NCBI GenBank assembly: GCA_026785875.1 | Contig: JAJAZF010000237.1 | Location: 1-6,144, forward strand | Source of the DNA: Chamaesiphon sp. | Lineage (GTDB): Bacteria > Cyanobacteriota > Cyanobacteriia > Cyanobacteriales > Chamaesiphonaceae | DNA: 6,144 nucleotides | Reading direction: 5' to 3' | Position numbers and translations under genes: made by a program | Notes under the pieces: generated by a model | Told to the model about the DNA's origin: nothing | The model's input: only the letters and a program-made list of their open reading frames with translations | Databases searched by the model: none | Part shown: positions 1 through 5,196 of the stretch, piece after piece | Numbering within the stretch: the stretch's first letter is position 1 | Layout of the letters: every line of letters begins with the position of its first letter

Positions 1-101
1 CAGATGAGTACCCTCGATCCGCATCCATTTATCCTCTGAGTGCTCAGATGTCGATCCTCGCTTAAACTAGTGAATAAGCAATCGTTCACGATCGATACCC
101 A

Positions 102-1187
102 ATGCGACGTTTCCCCGCCAATATTCAAAACTTACTCTTCATCGGGTTAGGATTTCCAATCATTGGACTCAATGTATGGGTATTATCTCAGTTTTTTCGG
201 TATTTCGAGCATCTAATTACTATTTTGACGATCGCGGCACTGATCGCATTCCTACTCAATTACCCTGTCAAACTGCTCGAGCGAGTACATTTTCGCCGCA
301 TCCCGGCAATTATTGGAGTTTTATTAATTACAATTGCGCTCCTAGTAATTTTGGGCGTGACGGTAGTTCCTAGCGCAATCGAGCAAACTACCGAACTAAT
401 CAAACAGATCCCAGAATGGCTTCAGGCAAGTAATGATAATATCAATGCCTGGGAAGAATGGGGCAAAGGTAAAGGCTTTCCGATCGACTTTGATGTATTG
501 CGAACCCAGATTAATGCCAAAATCAATACCCAAATCCAGATCCTCGGTGCTCAAGTAGTAGGATTGGCAGTAGGCACCCTATCTAGTGCGATCGACGCAC
601 TATCGATCGTCGTCCTATCGGTCTACATGTTAATCTATGGCGATAAGTTATGGCTGGCAATTGTGGATATTCTACCCGATCGAATTGGGATGCCTTTGAG
701 TGAATCATTACGGCTGAATTTCCAAAACTTTTTCATCAGTCAGTTGATTTTAGGGATATTTATGGCATCTACACTTACCCCTACTTTCTTTTTCCTAAAA
801 GTCCCGTTCGGGTTATCTTTCGCAATTTTTATTGGTGCTTCCGAACTGATTCCGTTTATCGGTGCTAGTTTAGGAATTGGACTAGTGACGATCGTGATTA
901 TGTTAAAAAACTTTGGCTTGGGGATCTCTGTCTTAATCGCTTCAATTGTGATTCAACAATTTAAGGATAACTTATTGGCTCCCAGATTAATGGGTGAGTT
1001 TATTGGCTTAAATCCGATCGGGATCTTGATTTGTTTACTAATTGGCGGACAAATTGCTGGTTTATTGGGTGTGATCGTCTCAGTGCCGATCGCGGGTACC
1101 ATTAAAGGCACGATCGATCTGATCCGCAAACAATCTCATGGTAGTGCACATCCAGAATTTGCGGGAGAGTCGGTAGATAGTGAATAA
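102..1187 (+). CDS. AI-2E family (PerM/YdiK-type) membrane transporter
   Basis: This 361-residue polytopic inner-membrane protein belongs to the AI-2E transporter family (formerly UPF0118). Hydrophobic segments lie near residues 12-32, 36-53, 68-90, 149-180, 207-230, 232-265, 270-285 and 302-335. A more hydrophilic stretch at about 95-145 separates the first three from the rest, as is usual for the family. Recognisable motifs are ELIPFIGASLG (248-258), QQFKDNLLAPRLMG (285-298) and GVIVSVPIAGTIK (323-335). Length is normal. The tail after residue 343 is short and polar. The ATG at 102 is the first start after an in-frame stop at 75-77 and has no clear Shine-Dalgarno sequence. Some family members export the quorum signal AI-2 and others act as Na+/H+ antiporters, so the substrate cannot be inferred here. 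It is probably a separate transcription unit from cyanoP, which has its own promoter. Confidence 0.9.
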   Translation: MRRFPANIQNLLFIGLGFPIIGLNVWVLSQFFRYFEHLITILTIAALIAFLLNYPVKLLERVHFRRIPAIIGVLLITIALLVILGVTVVPSAIEQTTELIKQIPEWLQASNDNINAWEEWGKGKGFPIDFDVLRTQINAKINTQIQILGAQVVGLAVGTLSSAIDALSIVVLSVYMLIYGDKLWLAIVDILPDRIGMPLSESLRLNFQNFFISQLILGIFMASTLTPTFFFLKVPFGLSFAIFIGASELIPFIGASLGIGLVTIVIMLKNFGLGISVLIASIVIQQFKDNLLAPRLMGEFIGLNPIGILICLLIGGQIAGLLGVIVSVPIAGTIKGTIDLIRKQSHGSAHPEFAGESVDSE

Positions 1188-1193
1188 GTATTG

Positions 1194-1229
1194 GGGATTG
1201 GGCAACAAGTGCCGTCAAGCCTCAATCCC
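1194..1229 (+). terminator. Weak hairpin downstream of the AI-2E gene
   Basis: GGGATTG (1194-1200) is repeated as its exact reverse complement CAATCCC (1223-1229). A further G-U and a G-C pair can extend the stem to about 9 bp around a loop of about 18 nt. It starts 6 bp after the stop codon, where a terminator would be expected. No T-tract follows, so intrinsic termination is doubtful. It may be a 3'-end stabilising hairpin or chance. Confidence 0.25.
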
Positions 1230-1233
1230 GAAC

Positions 1234-1263
1234 TTTAGAGTGAGCATCAAGTAAGTCTATAAT
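1234..1263 (+). promoter_or_regulatory. Putative sigma-70-type promoter of cyanoP (and perhaps maf)
   Basis: A perfect TATAAT -10 box lies at 1258-1263. A partial -35 box, TTTAGA (4 of 6 matches to TTGACA), lies at 1234-1239 with an 18-bp spacer. Transcription would begin near 1270 and give a leader of about 30 nt before the ATG at 1299. It sits in the gap between the AI-2E gene and cyanoP. Confidence 0.55.
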
Positions 1264-1298
1264 TGTTACCGATACATAATTATTAAATTTAGAATCTC

Positions 1299-1844
1299 AT
1301 GTGGAAAAAAATTACCGTGTCATTGATCGCGACACTGGCAATAATATTACAAATTAATATCGCTCCCGTTGAAGCTGCGGGACTTCAAGGCTATATCGAT
1401 ACTGGTGATGGCTACAAATTTCTCTATCCCAATGGTTGGGTGGCTGTCAAAACTACCAAAGGCGCGGATATTATCTTCCATGACTTGATCGAGTCTAGCG
1501 AAAATGTCAGTGTCGTCATCAGCCAAGTAGATAAAGATAAAAAATTAAGCGATCTGGGTACTGCTTCCGATGTCGGCTATAAACTCGGTAAAAATGCGAT
1601 CGCGCCGCCAGGATCTGGACGAGAAGCCGAGTTGATCGGTGCTGAAACTAATGAAGTCAAAGGTAAAACTTACTACATCCTTGAATATGATGTCAAACTA
1701 CCTAATAGTCGTCGCCACAATATCGCCAGTGTCGTCATCAGTCGTGGTAAATTGTTTACCTTCAATGCTTCTACTACCGATCGACGGTGGACGAAAATGA
1801 AAAAGGTATTTACCGAAGTTGTCAATTCTTTTAGTGTGGCATAA
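1299..1844 (+). CDS. psbP: CyanoP, PsbP-family photosystem II assembly protein
   Basis: This 181-residue thylakoid-lumen protein belongs to the PsbP family. Cyanobacterial PsbP (CyanoP) is thought to help photosystem II assembly and is not a stoichiometric oxygen-evolving subunit as in plants. Diagnostic stretches are GYKFLYPNGW (38-47), IIFHDLIESSENVSVVIS (58-75), KTYYILEY (123-130), a conserved run at 139-159 starting RHNIAS and ending FNAST, and VVNSFSV at the C-terminus. Residues 1-26 form an export signal: a lysine pair, a hydrophobic core at 5-22, then PVEA, which fits signal peptidase I cleavage after A26. Studied CyanoP proteins usually carry a lipobox cysteine here, but this protein has no cysteine at all. 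The in-frame TAG at 1290-1292 rules out a longer N-terminus. Translation has no obvious Shine-Dalgarno sequence. maf follows after 29 bp, probably on the same transcript. Confidence 0.93.
   Translation: MWKKITVSLIATLAIILQINIAPVEAAGLQGYIDTGDGYKFLYPNGWVAVKTTKGADIIFHDLIESSENVSVVISQVDKDKKLSDLGTASDVGYKLGKNAIAPPGSGREAELIGAETNEVKGKTYYILEYDVKLPNSRRHNIASVVISRGKLFTFNASTTDRRWTKMKKVFTEVVNSFSVA
1596..1603. repeat. HIP1 octamer (GCGATCGC)
   Basis: This is an exact copy of HIP1, the highly iterated palindrome of many cyanobacterial genomes, inside the cyanoP coding region. It supports the taxonomic assignment. Many one-base variants containing CGATCG surround it. Confidence 0.9.
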
Positions 1845-1847
1845 GCA

Positions 1848-1868
1848 GCCACTAGCCATTAGCTACTA
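1848..1868. repeat. Three tandem heptads in the psbP-maf gap
   Basis: Three consecutive 7-mers, GCCACTA, GCCATTA and GCTACTA, fill most of the 29-bp spacer between cyanoP and maf, and end five bases before the maf ATG. The period is exactly 7 and the unit is about GCCAYTA. This matches the class of short tandemly repeated heptanucleotides (STRR) described in cyanobacterial intergenic DNA. Confidence 0.65.
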
Positions 1869-1873
1869 AAACT

Positions 1874-2461
1874 ATGACTACCAATTTTGTCTTGGCTTCG
1901 GCTTCTCCCGCACGTAGACGACTGCTCCAGAGCGTCGGGATTAACCCCTTAGTGTGTGTGAGTCACTTTGATGAGTCTCAGATTCAACTGACAGATCCGA
2001 TTGCACTGGTGGAGACATTAGCACAGCGCAAAGCGGAAGTTGTTTTGAGCCAGGTAAATGATTCTCTAGTATTGGGTTGTGATTCGGTATTAGTTGTCAA
2101 TAATCAAATTCATGGTAAACCCCAAGATGCAGCCGAAGCATTTACCCGTTGGCAACAAATGCGCGGCAATCAGGGAACGCTGTATACTGGACACGCATTA
2201 ATCGACCAAACCCAATCTAGACAAGTCGTCCGATGTGGAATTACGCAGGTTTATTTCGGTCGAGTTACTGATGCCCAGATTGAGGCTTACATCGCCACAG
2301 GCGAACCATTAGTCTGTGCGGGATGTTTTGCTTTAGAAGGTAAAGGAAGTGCCTTGATTGACAAAATTGAGGGTTGTCATAGTAATGTGATTGGTCTAAG
2401 CTTGCCATTACTGCGATCGATGCTTGCCGAACTGGGTTACGATCTCAGTAGCTACTGGTGA
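1874..2461 (+). CDS. maf: Maf family nucleoside triphosphate pyrophosphatase
   Basis: This 195-residue cytosolic enzyme is of the Maf/HAM1-like fold. Such enzymes hydrolyse nucleoside triphosphates to monophosphate and pyrophosphate, removing modified or surplus nucleotides. Overexpression blocks septum formation in some bacteria. Family motifs are present in order: LASASPARRRLL at 7-18 (nucleotide-binding S11, R14, R15), FDE at 32-34, QRKAE at 51-55 with K53, GCDSVL at 68-73 with the likely catalytic D70, GKP at 81-83, and the C-terminal EGCHSNVIGLSLPLL at 166-180. SPARR, the YTGHALI segment and PLVCAGCFALEG look closer to the YceF (m7GTP-preferring) branch than to the dTTP/UTP branch; this is an inference from remembered family patterns. 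Length is normal. The start follows heptad repeats and lacks a Shine-Dalgarno sequence. Confidence 0.93.
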   Translation: MTTNFVLASASPARRRLLQSVGINPLVCVSHFDESQIQLTDPIALVETLAQRKAEVVLSQVNDSLVLGCDSVLVVNNQIHGKPQDAAEAFTRWQQMRGNQGTLYTGHALIDQTQSRQVVRCGITQVYFGRVTDAQIEAYIATGEPLVCAGCFALEGKGSALIDKIEGCHSNVIGLSLPLLRSMLAELGYDLSSYW

Positions 2462-2530
2462 ATCCTGCGACTCAAAACTTGGACATTCACCGCTCTGAAG
2501 CCTCTGGTCCCAACTTCCCGCTTATTTCTG

Positions 2531-3580
2531 ATGATTTCTAGCGAAGAACTTCACCAACAACTGCAAGCCGGACAAATTCAGGCAGCTTTAGCACTGATTG
2601 TTCGCGATGCCAGCGAGTTAGATGTCACTACTCGGATGACTGAAGATCTGGCTGATTGTCAGTCTTCTAGTAGTGAATATCTCCGTACCAAAATTAACTT
2701 ACTGACGGGAGAAATCCACAATGAAGTAGGTAAAGATGTTGTGACACGTAACAGCTATATTAAGCTGCAACAATTACACATCGACCAAATTATTGTCAGC
2801 CATCGGCTCGTGCAAGGTTATTTGGATCGGGTTAAAGCGATTTTGACAGTTTTAGACTCATCTCAAGGCGGCACAGCCGATGTGCGATGCTCCAAAGGCA
2901 AAGCTACGCCAATGAACGATCGTCTAGGCAAGAAACTACCTCAACCATCGATACTCCCCCACAGCGGCAACGTTAACGGCTCAGAATTAAATTCAAACGA
3001 TCTAGTGGCACGGTTGACTCAATCTGCAATGCTAGTAAATATTACCGCTCTCGAACAATTTGAATTAGCTACCGCAGCCGAAGTAAGATCGATCGATCTT
3101 AATTTGGATCGGATCCCAAATAGCTCCTGCATAGAAGTCGAAGCCGCTGCTGGAGAGCATCCACAGCCGCAGCCAGCGATCGTCGCTCCACTCGCAAGTC
3201 CAGTAGACGCACAAACCGATCGAGTGCTTGTCGATCCCCTCGCTGTTGATGATGACATCGATTTATCCATTGATGAAGATGGCTCGGTGTGGGAGGAATG
3301 GGTTGAAGATGAAGACTTCATGCCCAGCTCGGTAATGTCACAGCCAAGATCGGCTTCACCGCCATTAAATCTACCCGATCGACACAAACACTGGGAACGA
3401 CGACACCTAAATCCGATCGCTGTAAAACCTATAGCCCCTCGTACTACTGATTCGGCAGTAGCTGCTCCACAGTGGGATCGATTCGTACCTGAATATATCG
3501 GCGTAAGTAGTGATTCTCCGCCCCTCGGCAGCAATGGCGATGCTCATCAGATCGAGCGGTCAATACCACTAGATACTTAG
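2531..3580 (+). CDS. Uncharacterised cyanobacterial protein with disordered acidic C-terminus
   Basis: This 349-residue protein has no signal peptide or membrane segment and matches no characterised family I can name. Residues 1-108 look folded and mostly helical: EELHQQLQAGQIQAALALIV, then EYLRTKINLLTGEIHNEVG (49-67) and a helix-rich stretch to VKAILTVL (108). This pattern resembles hypothetical proteins I associate with cyanobacteria, but from memory only. Residues 110-349 are low-complexity, rich in S, P, D, A and Q and probably disordered. The strongest feature is an acidic patch at 236-263 (DPLAVDDDIDL, then a WEEW at 254-257, then VEDEDF), which looks like a linear interaction motif. 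R119-T126 is encoded by a palindromic repeat inserted in frame. It lies 69 bp after maf and 45 bp before lgt. It is a real gene judging by length, codon pattern and neighbours; function unknown. Confidence 0.75.
   Translation: MISSEELHQQLQAGQIQAALALIVRDASELDVTTRMTEDLADCQSSSSEYLRTKINLLTGEIHNEVGKDVVTRNSYIKLQQLHIDQIIVSHRLVQGYLDRVKAILTVLDSSQGGTADVRCSKGKATPMNDRLGKKLPQPSILPHSGNVNGSELNSNDLVARLTQSAMLVNITALEQFELATAAEVRSIDLNLDRIPNSSCIEVEAAAGEHPQPQPAIVAPLASPVDAQTDRVLVDPLAVDDDIDLSIDEDGSVWEEWVEDEDFMPSSVMSQPRSASPPLNLPDRHKHWERRHLNPIAVKPIAPRTTDSAVAAPQWDRFVPEYIGVSSDSPPLGSNGDAHQIERSIPLDT
2884..2909. repeat. Cyanobacterial palindromic repeat inside a coding sequence
   Basis: This 26-bp element begins GCGATGC, has a core of TCCAAAGGC and ends AAGCTACGC. 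It resembles the interspersed repeats of filamentous cyanobacteria with the pattern GCGATGCC-GAA-GGCA-AGCTACGC. Outer GCG/CGC and inner TGC/GCA and CC/GG pairs can form an imperfect hairpin around AAA. It lies in frame in the uncharacterised gene, between its folded N-terminus and its disordered tail, and encodes RCSKGKAT. Confidence 0.6.
3084..3101. repeat. 18-bp perfect palindrome with three tandem GATC
   Basis: TAAGATCGATCGATCTTA equals its own reverse complement over all 18 bases. It lies in the disordered part of the uncharacterised gene and contains three GATC sites in tandem. It may simply reflect the CGATCG excess of the genome. Confidence 0.6.
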
Positions 3581-3596
3581 GTTAAATTACCATTAT

Positions 3597-3616
3597 GTTA
3601 ACAATCAATTGTCAAC
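3597..3616. promoter_or_regulatory. Dyad just upstream of lgt
   Basis: A 20-bp imperfect palindrome runs from GTTAACAAT to ATTGTCAAC around a CA centre, with 8 of 9 positions paired. It ends 9 bp before the lgt ATG. It could be an operator or a short leader hairpin that would hinder ribosome access. The region is AT-rich and no convincing promoter boxes accompany it. Confidence 0.3.
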
Positions 3617-3625
3617 CAATCTCAT

Positions 3626-4561
3626 ATGTTAACTGAATTCATCCATTTCCCAGTGGGGCAAAACTTATTCTCTACCCTCGGTTCGTACTTAGACCTAACT
3701 AATGTGTTTGGGCTGAGTTCCGAGCGGTATAATTTGGGGCAACCGTTCATTGCTTTTCAATTTACGTCGCCAGGTGAAGAAATTTTTAAGCTGGGGAGTT
3801 TCCGCTTAAAGTGGTATGGCGTGTTAATTGCTACAGCCGTATTAATTGGTGTGAATTTATCGATGCGGTTGGCAAAGTCCCGCAATATCGATCCCGAAGC
3901 GATCGCTGATTTAGCGATTTGGTTGGTATTGGGGGCAATTCCAGCAGCGCGGTTATATTATGTTGCCTTTGAATGGCAAAACTACTCTCAACATCCAGAG
4001 CAGATTATCAAGATTTGGGAAGGAGGTATTGCTATTCACGGAGCGATTATCGGGGGGTCGATCGCGGCGATGATTTTTGCTAAACTCAAGCAGATTTCAT
4101 TCTGGCAGTTAGCGGATATCGTTGCACCTTCGTTGGCATTGGGGCAAGCGATCGGTAGATGGGGTAATTTCTTTAATTCAGAAGCTTTTGGTCGTCCGAC
4201 AGATTTACCATGGAAGTTATATATTCCCAAAGATCGTCGTCCGTTTGAATATCTCAATTTTGATTACTTTCATCCAACATTTCTCTATGAATCCTTATGG
4301 AATTTGTTAGTATTCACAGTCTTAATGTGGTTATTTATCGATGATACTCGTTACCATCGATTAAGAACTGGTTCGATCTTCTTAGTTTACTCGATCGCTT
4401 ATAGTGTCGGACGATTTGGCGTGGAAGGTTTACGGACGGATAGCTTAATGTTTGGTTCGCTCAGGATGGCACAGGTAATTAGTTTAGTAGGAATTGCGCT
4501 CGGCTCGATCGGGTTATTATGGCTATATATTCGACGGCGGAGTTTGCCAGATGTAGTTTGA
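3626..4561 (+). CDS. lgt: Prolipoprotein diacylglyceryl transferase
   Basis: Lgt is an integral membrane enzyme that transfers diacylglycerol from phosphatidylglycerol to the lipobox cysteine of prolipoproteins, the first step of lipoprotein maturation. The protein has 311 residues. Family motifs are complete: LKWYGVLIA (61-69) with Y64, EGGIAIHGAIIGG (132-144) with H138, GRWGNFFNSEAFG (177-189) with R178, N181, E186 and G189, HPTFLYESLWN (216-226), and GRFGVEGLR (262-270) with R263 and E267. These correspond to E. coli Y26, H103, R143, N146, E151, G154, R239 and E243 by motif. About 35-40 residues precede the usual beginning near FQFTSPG (45-50). There is no internal ATG to replace the start; in-frame GTG at 3704 or TTG at 3734 are alternatives. 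The ATG at 3626 follows an in-frame TAA at 3599-3601. Confidence 0.95.
   Translation: MLTEFIHFPVGQNLFSTLGSYLDLTNVFGLSSERYNLGQPFIAFQFTSPGEEIFKLGSFRLKWYGVLIATAVLIGVNLSMRLAKSRNIDPEAIADLAIWLVLGAIPAARLYYVAFEWQNYSQHPEQIIKIWEGGIAIHGAIIGGSIAAMIFAKLKQISFWQLADIVAPSLALGQAIGRWGNFFNSEAFGRPTDLPWKLYIPKDRRPFEYLNFDYFHPTFLYESLWNLLVFTVLMWLFIDDTRYHRLRTGSIFLVYSIAYSVGRFGVEGLRTDSLMFGSLRMAQVISLVGIALGSIGLLWLYIRRRSLPDVV
3899..3906. repeat. HIP1 octamer (GCGATCGC)
   Basis: This is the second exact HIP1 copy in the window, inside lgt. Confidence 0.9.
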
Positions 4562-4589
4562 ATCTATTCACAGTCAAAACTATTTCTTA

Positions 4590-4617
4590 TTCCCTACCCC
4601 TTAGTTCCTATTTCCCA
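4590..4617. repeat. Degenerate pyrimidine-rich heptad array before the rhodanese gene
   Basis: Four consecutive 7-mers, TTCCCTA, CCCCTTA, GTTCCTA and TTTCCCA, occupy the end of the lgt-rhodanese spacer. The last base of the array is the A of the rhodanese ATG. The period is 7 and the unit is roughly TTCCCTA, like the STRR-type tracts of cyanobacterial spacers. The array leaves no room for a purine-rich ribosome binding site. Confidence 0.5.
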
Positions 4618-4955
4618 TGAATTTTACCGAAATTACTGTAACTGAATTGGTCGCTAAACTCGCAGACAACGATACACCATATCAATTTGTGGATGTCAGA
4701 GAACCGCAGGAACTAGCGGTTGTGACACTACCTAGATTTATCAATTTACCATTGAGCGAACATGCCGATTGGTCGCCGGAAATATATACGCGATTGGACA
4801 AAGATACCGAAACATTGGTTTTGTGTCATCATGGGATGCGATCGGCGCAGATGTGTCAGTGGTTGATCGATCGAGGCTTTACCCATGTTAGCAACATCAT
4901 TGGTGGCATTGATGCTTATAGTCGCTGTGTAGATCCCAGCTTACCCAAGTATTAG
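4617..4955 (+). CDS. Single-domain rhodanese-like sulfurtransferase
   Basis: This 112-residue cytosolic protein consists of one rhodanese domain, the usual length for GlpE-like stand-alone forms. It begins with the ITVTELVAKL helix, followed by the conserved YQFVDVREPQEL (22-33) and INLPLSE (42-48). The active-site loop is CHHGMRS starting at C70, the presumed persulfide-forming cysteine, preceded by TLVLC and followed by AQMCQWLIDRGF. The C-terminal NIIGGIDAYSRCVDPSLPKY is typical of the family. It should move sulfane sulfur between thiols; the physiological donor and acceptor are unknown. It lies 55 bp after lgt with no visible promoter, so co-transcription with lgt is plausible. hrcA follows after 241 bp. 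Confidence 0.93.
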   Translation: MNFTEITVTELVAKLADNDTPYQFVDVREPQELAVVTLPRFINLPLSEHADWSPEIYTRLDKDTETLVLCHHGMRSAQMCQWLIDRGFTHVSNIIGGIDAYSRCVDPSLPKY

Positions 4956-4995
4956 GCGACTAGCTCTGACAGATTTGTGGTATCGATCGCTGATA

Positions 4996-5058
4996 TCGGT
5001 TACGATAGTAATCTTTCAATCGATCTACTCACAAAGCATCCAGGCTAGATTCGGTTAC
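4996..5058. repeat. Paired TCGGTTAC octamers in the rhodanese-hrcA gap
   Basis: TCGGTTAC occurs at 4996-5003 and again at 5051-5058, 55 bp apart. Its inverse TAACCGA appears at 5110-5116 within the 27-bp dyad. These could be binding sites of one regulator or chance; nothing else in the first 150 bp of this gap is recognisable. Confidence 0.2.
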
Positions 5059-5100
5059 AATTCATCCAGCGTTTTCGATTTGAATGAGGTGCAATTTCTC

Positions 5101-5127
5101 GGAAGCCGCTAACCGATAGCTACTTCC
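5101..5127. promoter_or_regulatory. 27-bp dyad upstream of hrcA
   Basis: GGAAG (5101-5105) and GCTA (5108-5111) face TAGC (5117-5120) and CTTCC (5123-5127) exactly symmetrically, with CC opposite TA and an ACCGA centre. Nine base pairs per side are complementary. It lies 33 bp ahead of the putative promoter. It is not a CIRCE sequence (TTAGCACTC-N9-GAGTGCTAA), although it has the same total length. No T-tract follows, so it is not a standard terminator of the rhodanese gene. Confidence 0.45.
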
Positions 5128-5159
5128 ATCCTCAAGATCCACCGCATCTGCTGAAGAAT

Positions 5160-5168
5160 TGCTATAGT
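5160..5168 (+). promoter_or_regulatory. Putative extended -10 promoter of hrcA
   Basis: TGCTATAGT provides the TG of an extended -10 at 5160-5161 and a TATAGT hexamer at 5163-5168 (5 of 6 to TATAAT). No acceptable -35 box is seen 16-18 bp upstream, as is common for extended -10 promoters. Transcription would begin near 5175, about 22 nt before the hrcA start. Confidence 0.4.
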
Positions 5169-5173
5169 TAATC

Positions 5174-5191
5174 ACTCCGCACGGCGGTAGT
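5174..5191 (+). promoter_or_regulatory. Short GC-rich hairpin in the hrcA leader
   Basis: CCGC (5177-5180) pairs with GCGG (5184-5187) around an ACG loop, and ACT (5174-5176) pairs with AGT (5189-5191) past one bulged T. The hairpin ends five bases before the ATG and contains GGCGG, the only G-rich sequence where a ribosome binding site would sit. It could mask that site at low temperature, but this is inferred from position alone. Confidence 0.3.
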
Positions 5192-5196
5192 AGTCT

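Noticed and set aside
1..65. An open + frame from the left edge to TAA at 63-65, possibly the tail of an upstream gene
   Set aside because: Only 20 codons, with no recognisable motif; a minus-strand frame is open across the same bases, so direction cannot be decided.
70..89. GTGAA-N10-TTCAC inverted repeat upstream of the AI-2E gene
   Set aside because: The spacing does not fit the CRP type (TGTGA-N6-TCACA) or the NtcA type (GTA-N8-TAC), and the arms are only 5 bp.
176..373. A 65-codon + frame inside the AI-2E gene
   Set aside because: It is an out-of-frame shadow of the N-terminal membrane segments.
68..1188. TAGTGAATAAG occurs at both 68-78 and 1178-1188, flanking the AI-2E gene
   Set aside because: A few 11-bp repeat pairs are expected by chance in 6 kb, the second copy overlaps the stop codon, and the gene is not a mobile element.
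2588..2596. TTAGCACTG, 8 of 9 matches to a CIRCE half-site
   Set aside because: It lies in the coding region of the uncharacterised gene and lacks the matching second arm nine bases away.
3019..3534. A 171-codon open frame on the minus strand opposite the uncharacterised gene
   Set aside because: Its translation is low-complexity (Ser, Gly, Ala, Cys runs) and mirrors the biased composition of the disordered tail on the + strand; there are no family features.
4036..4257. Minus-strand open frame within lgt, and a + frame at 4122-4310
   Set aside because: Both lie within the conserved catalytic part of lgt and show no protein-like motifs.
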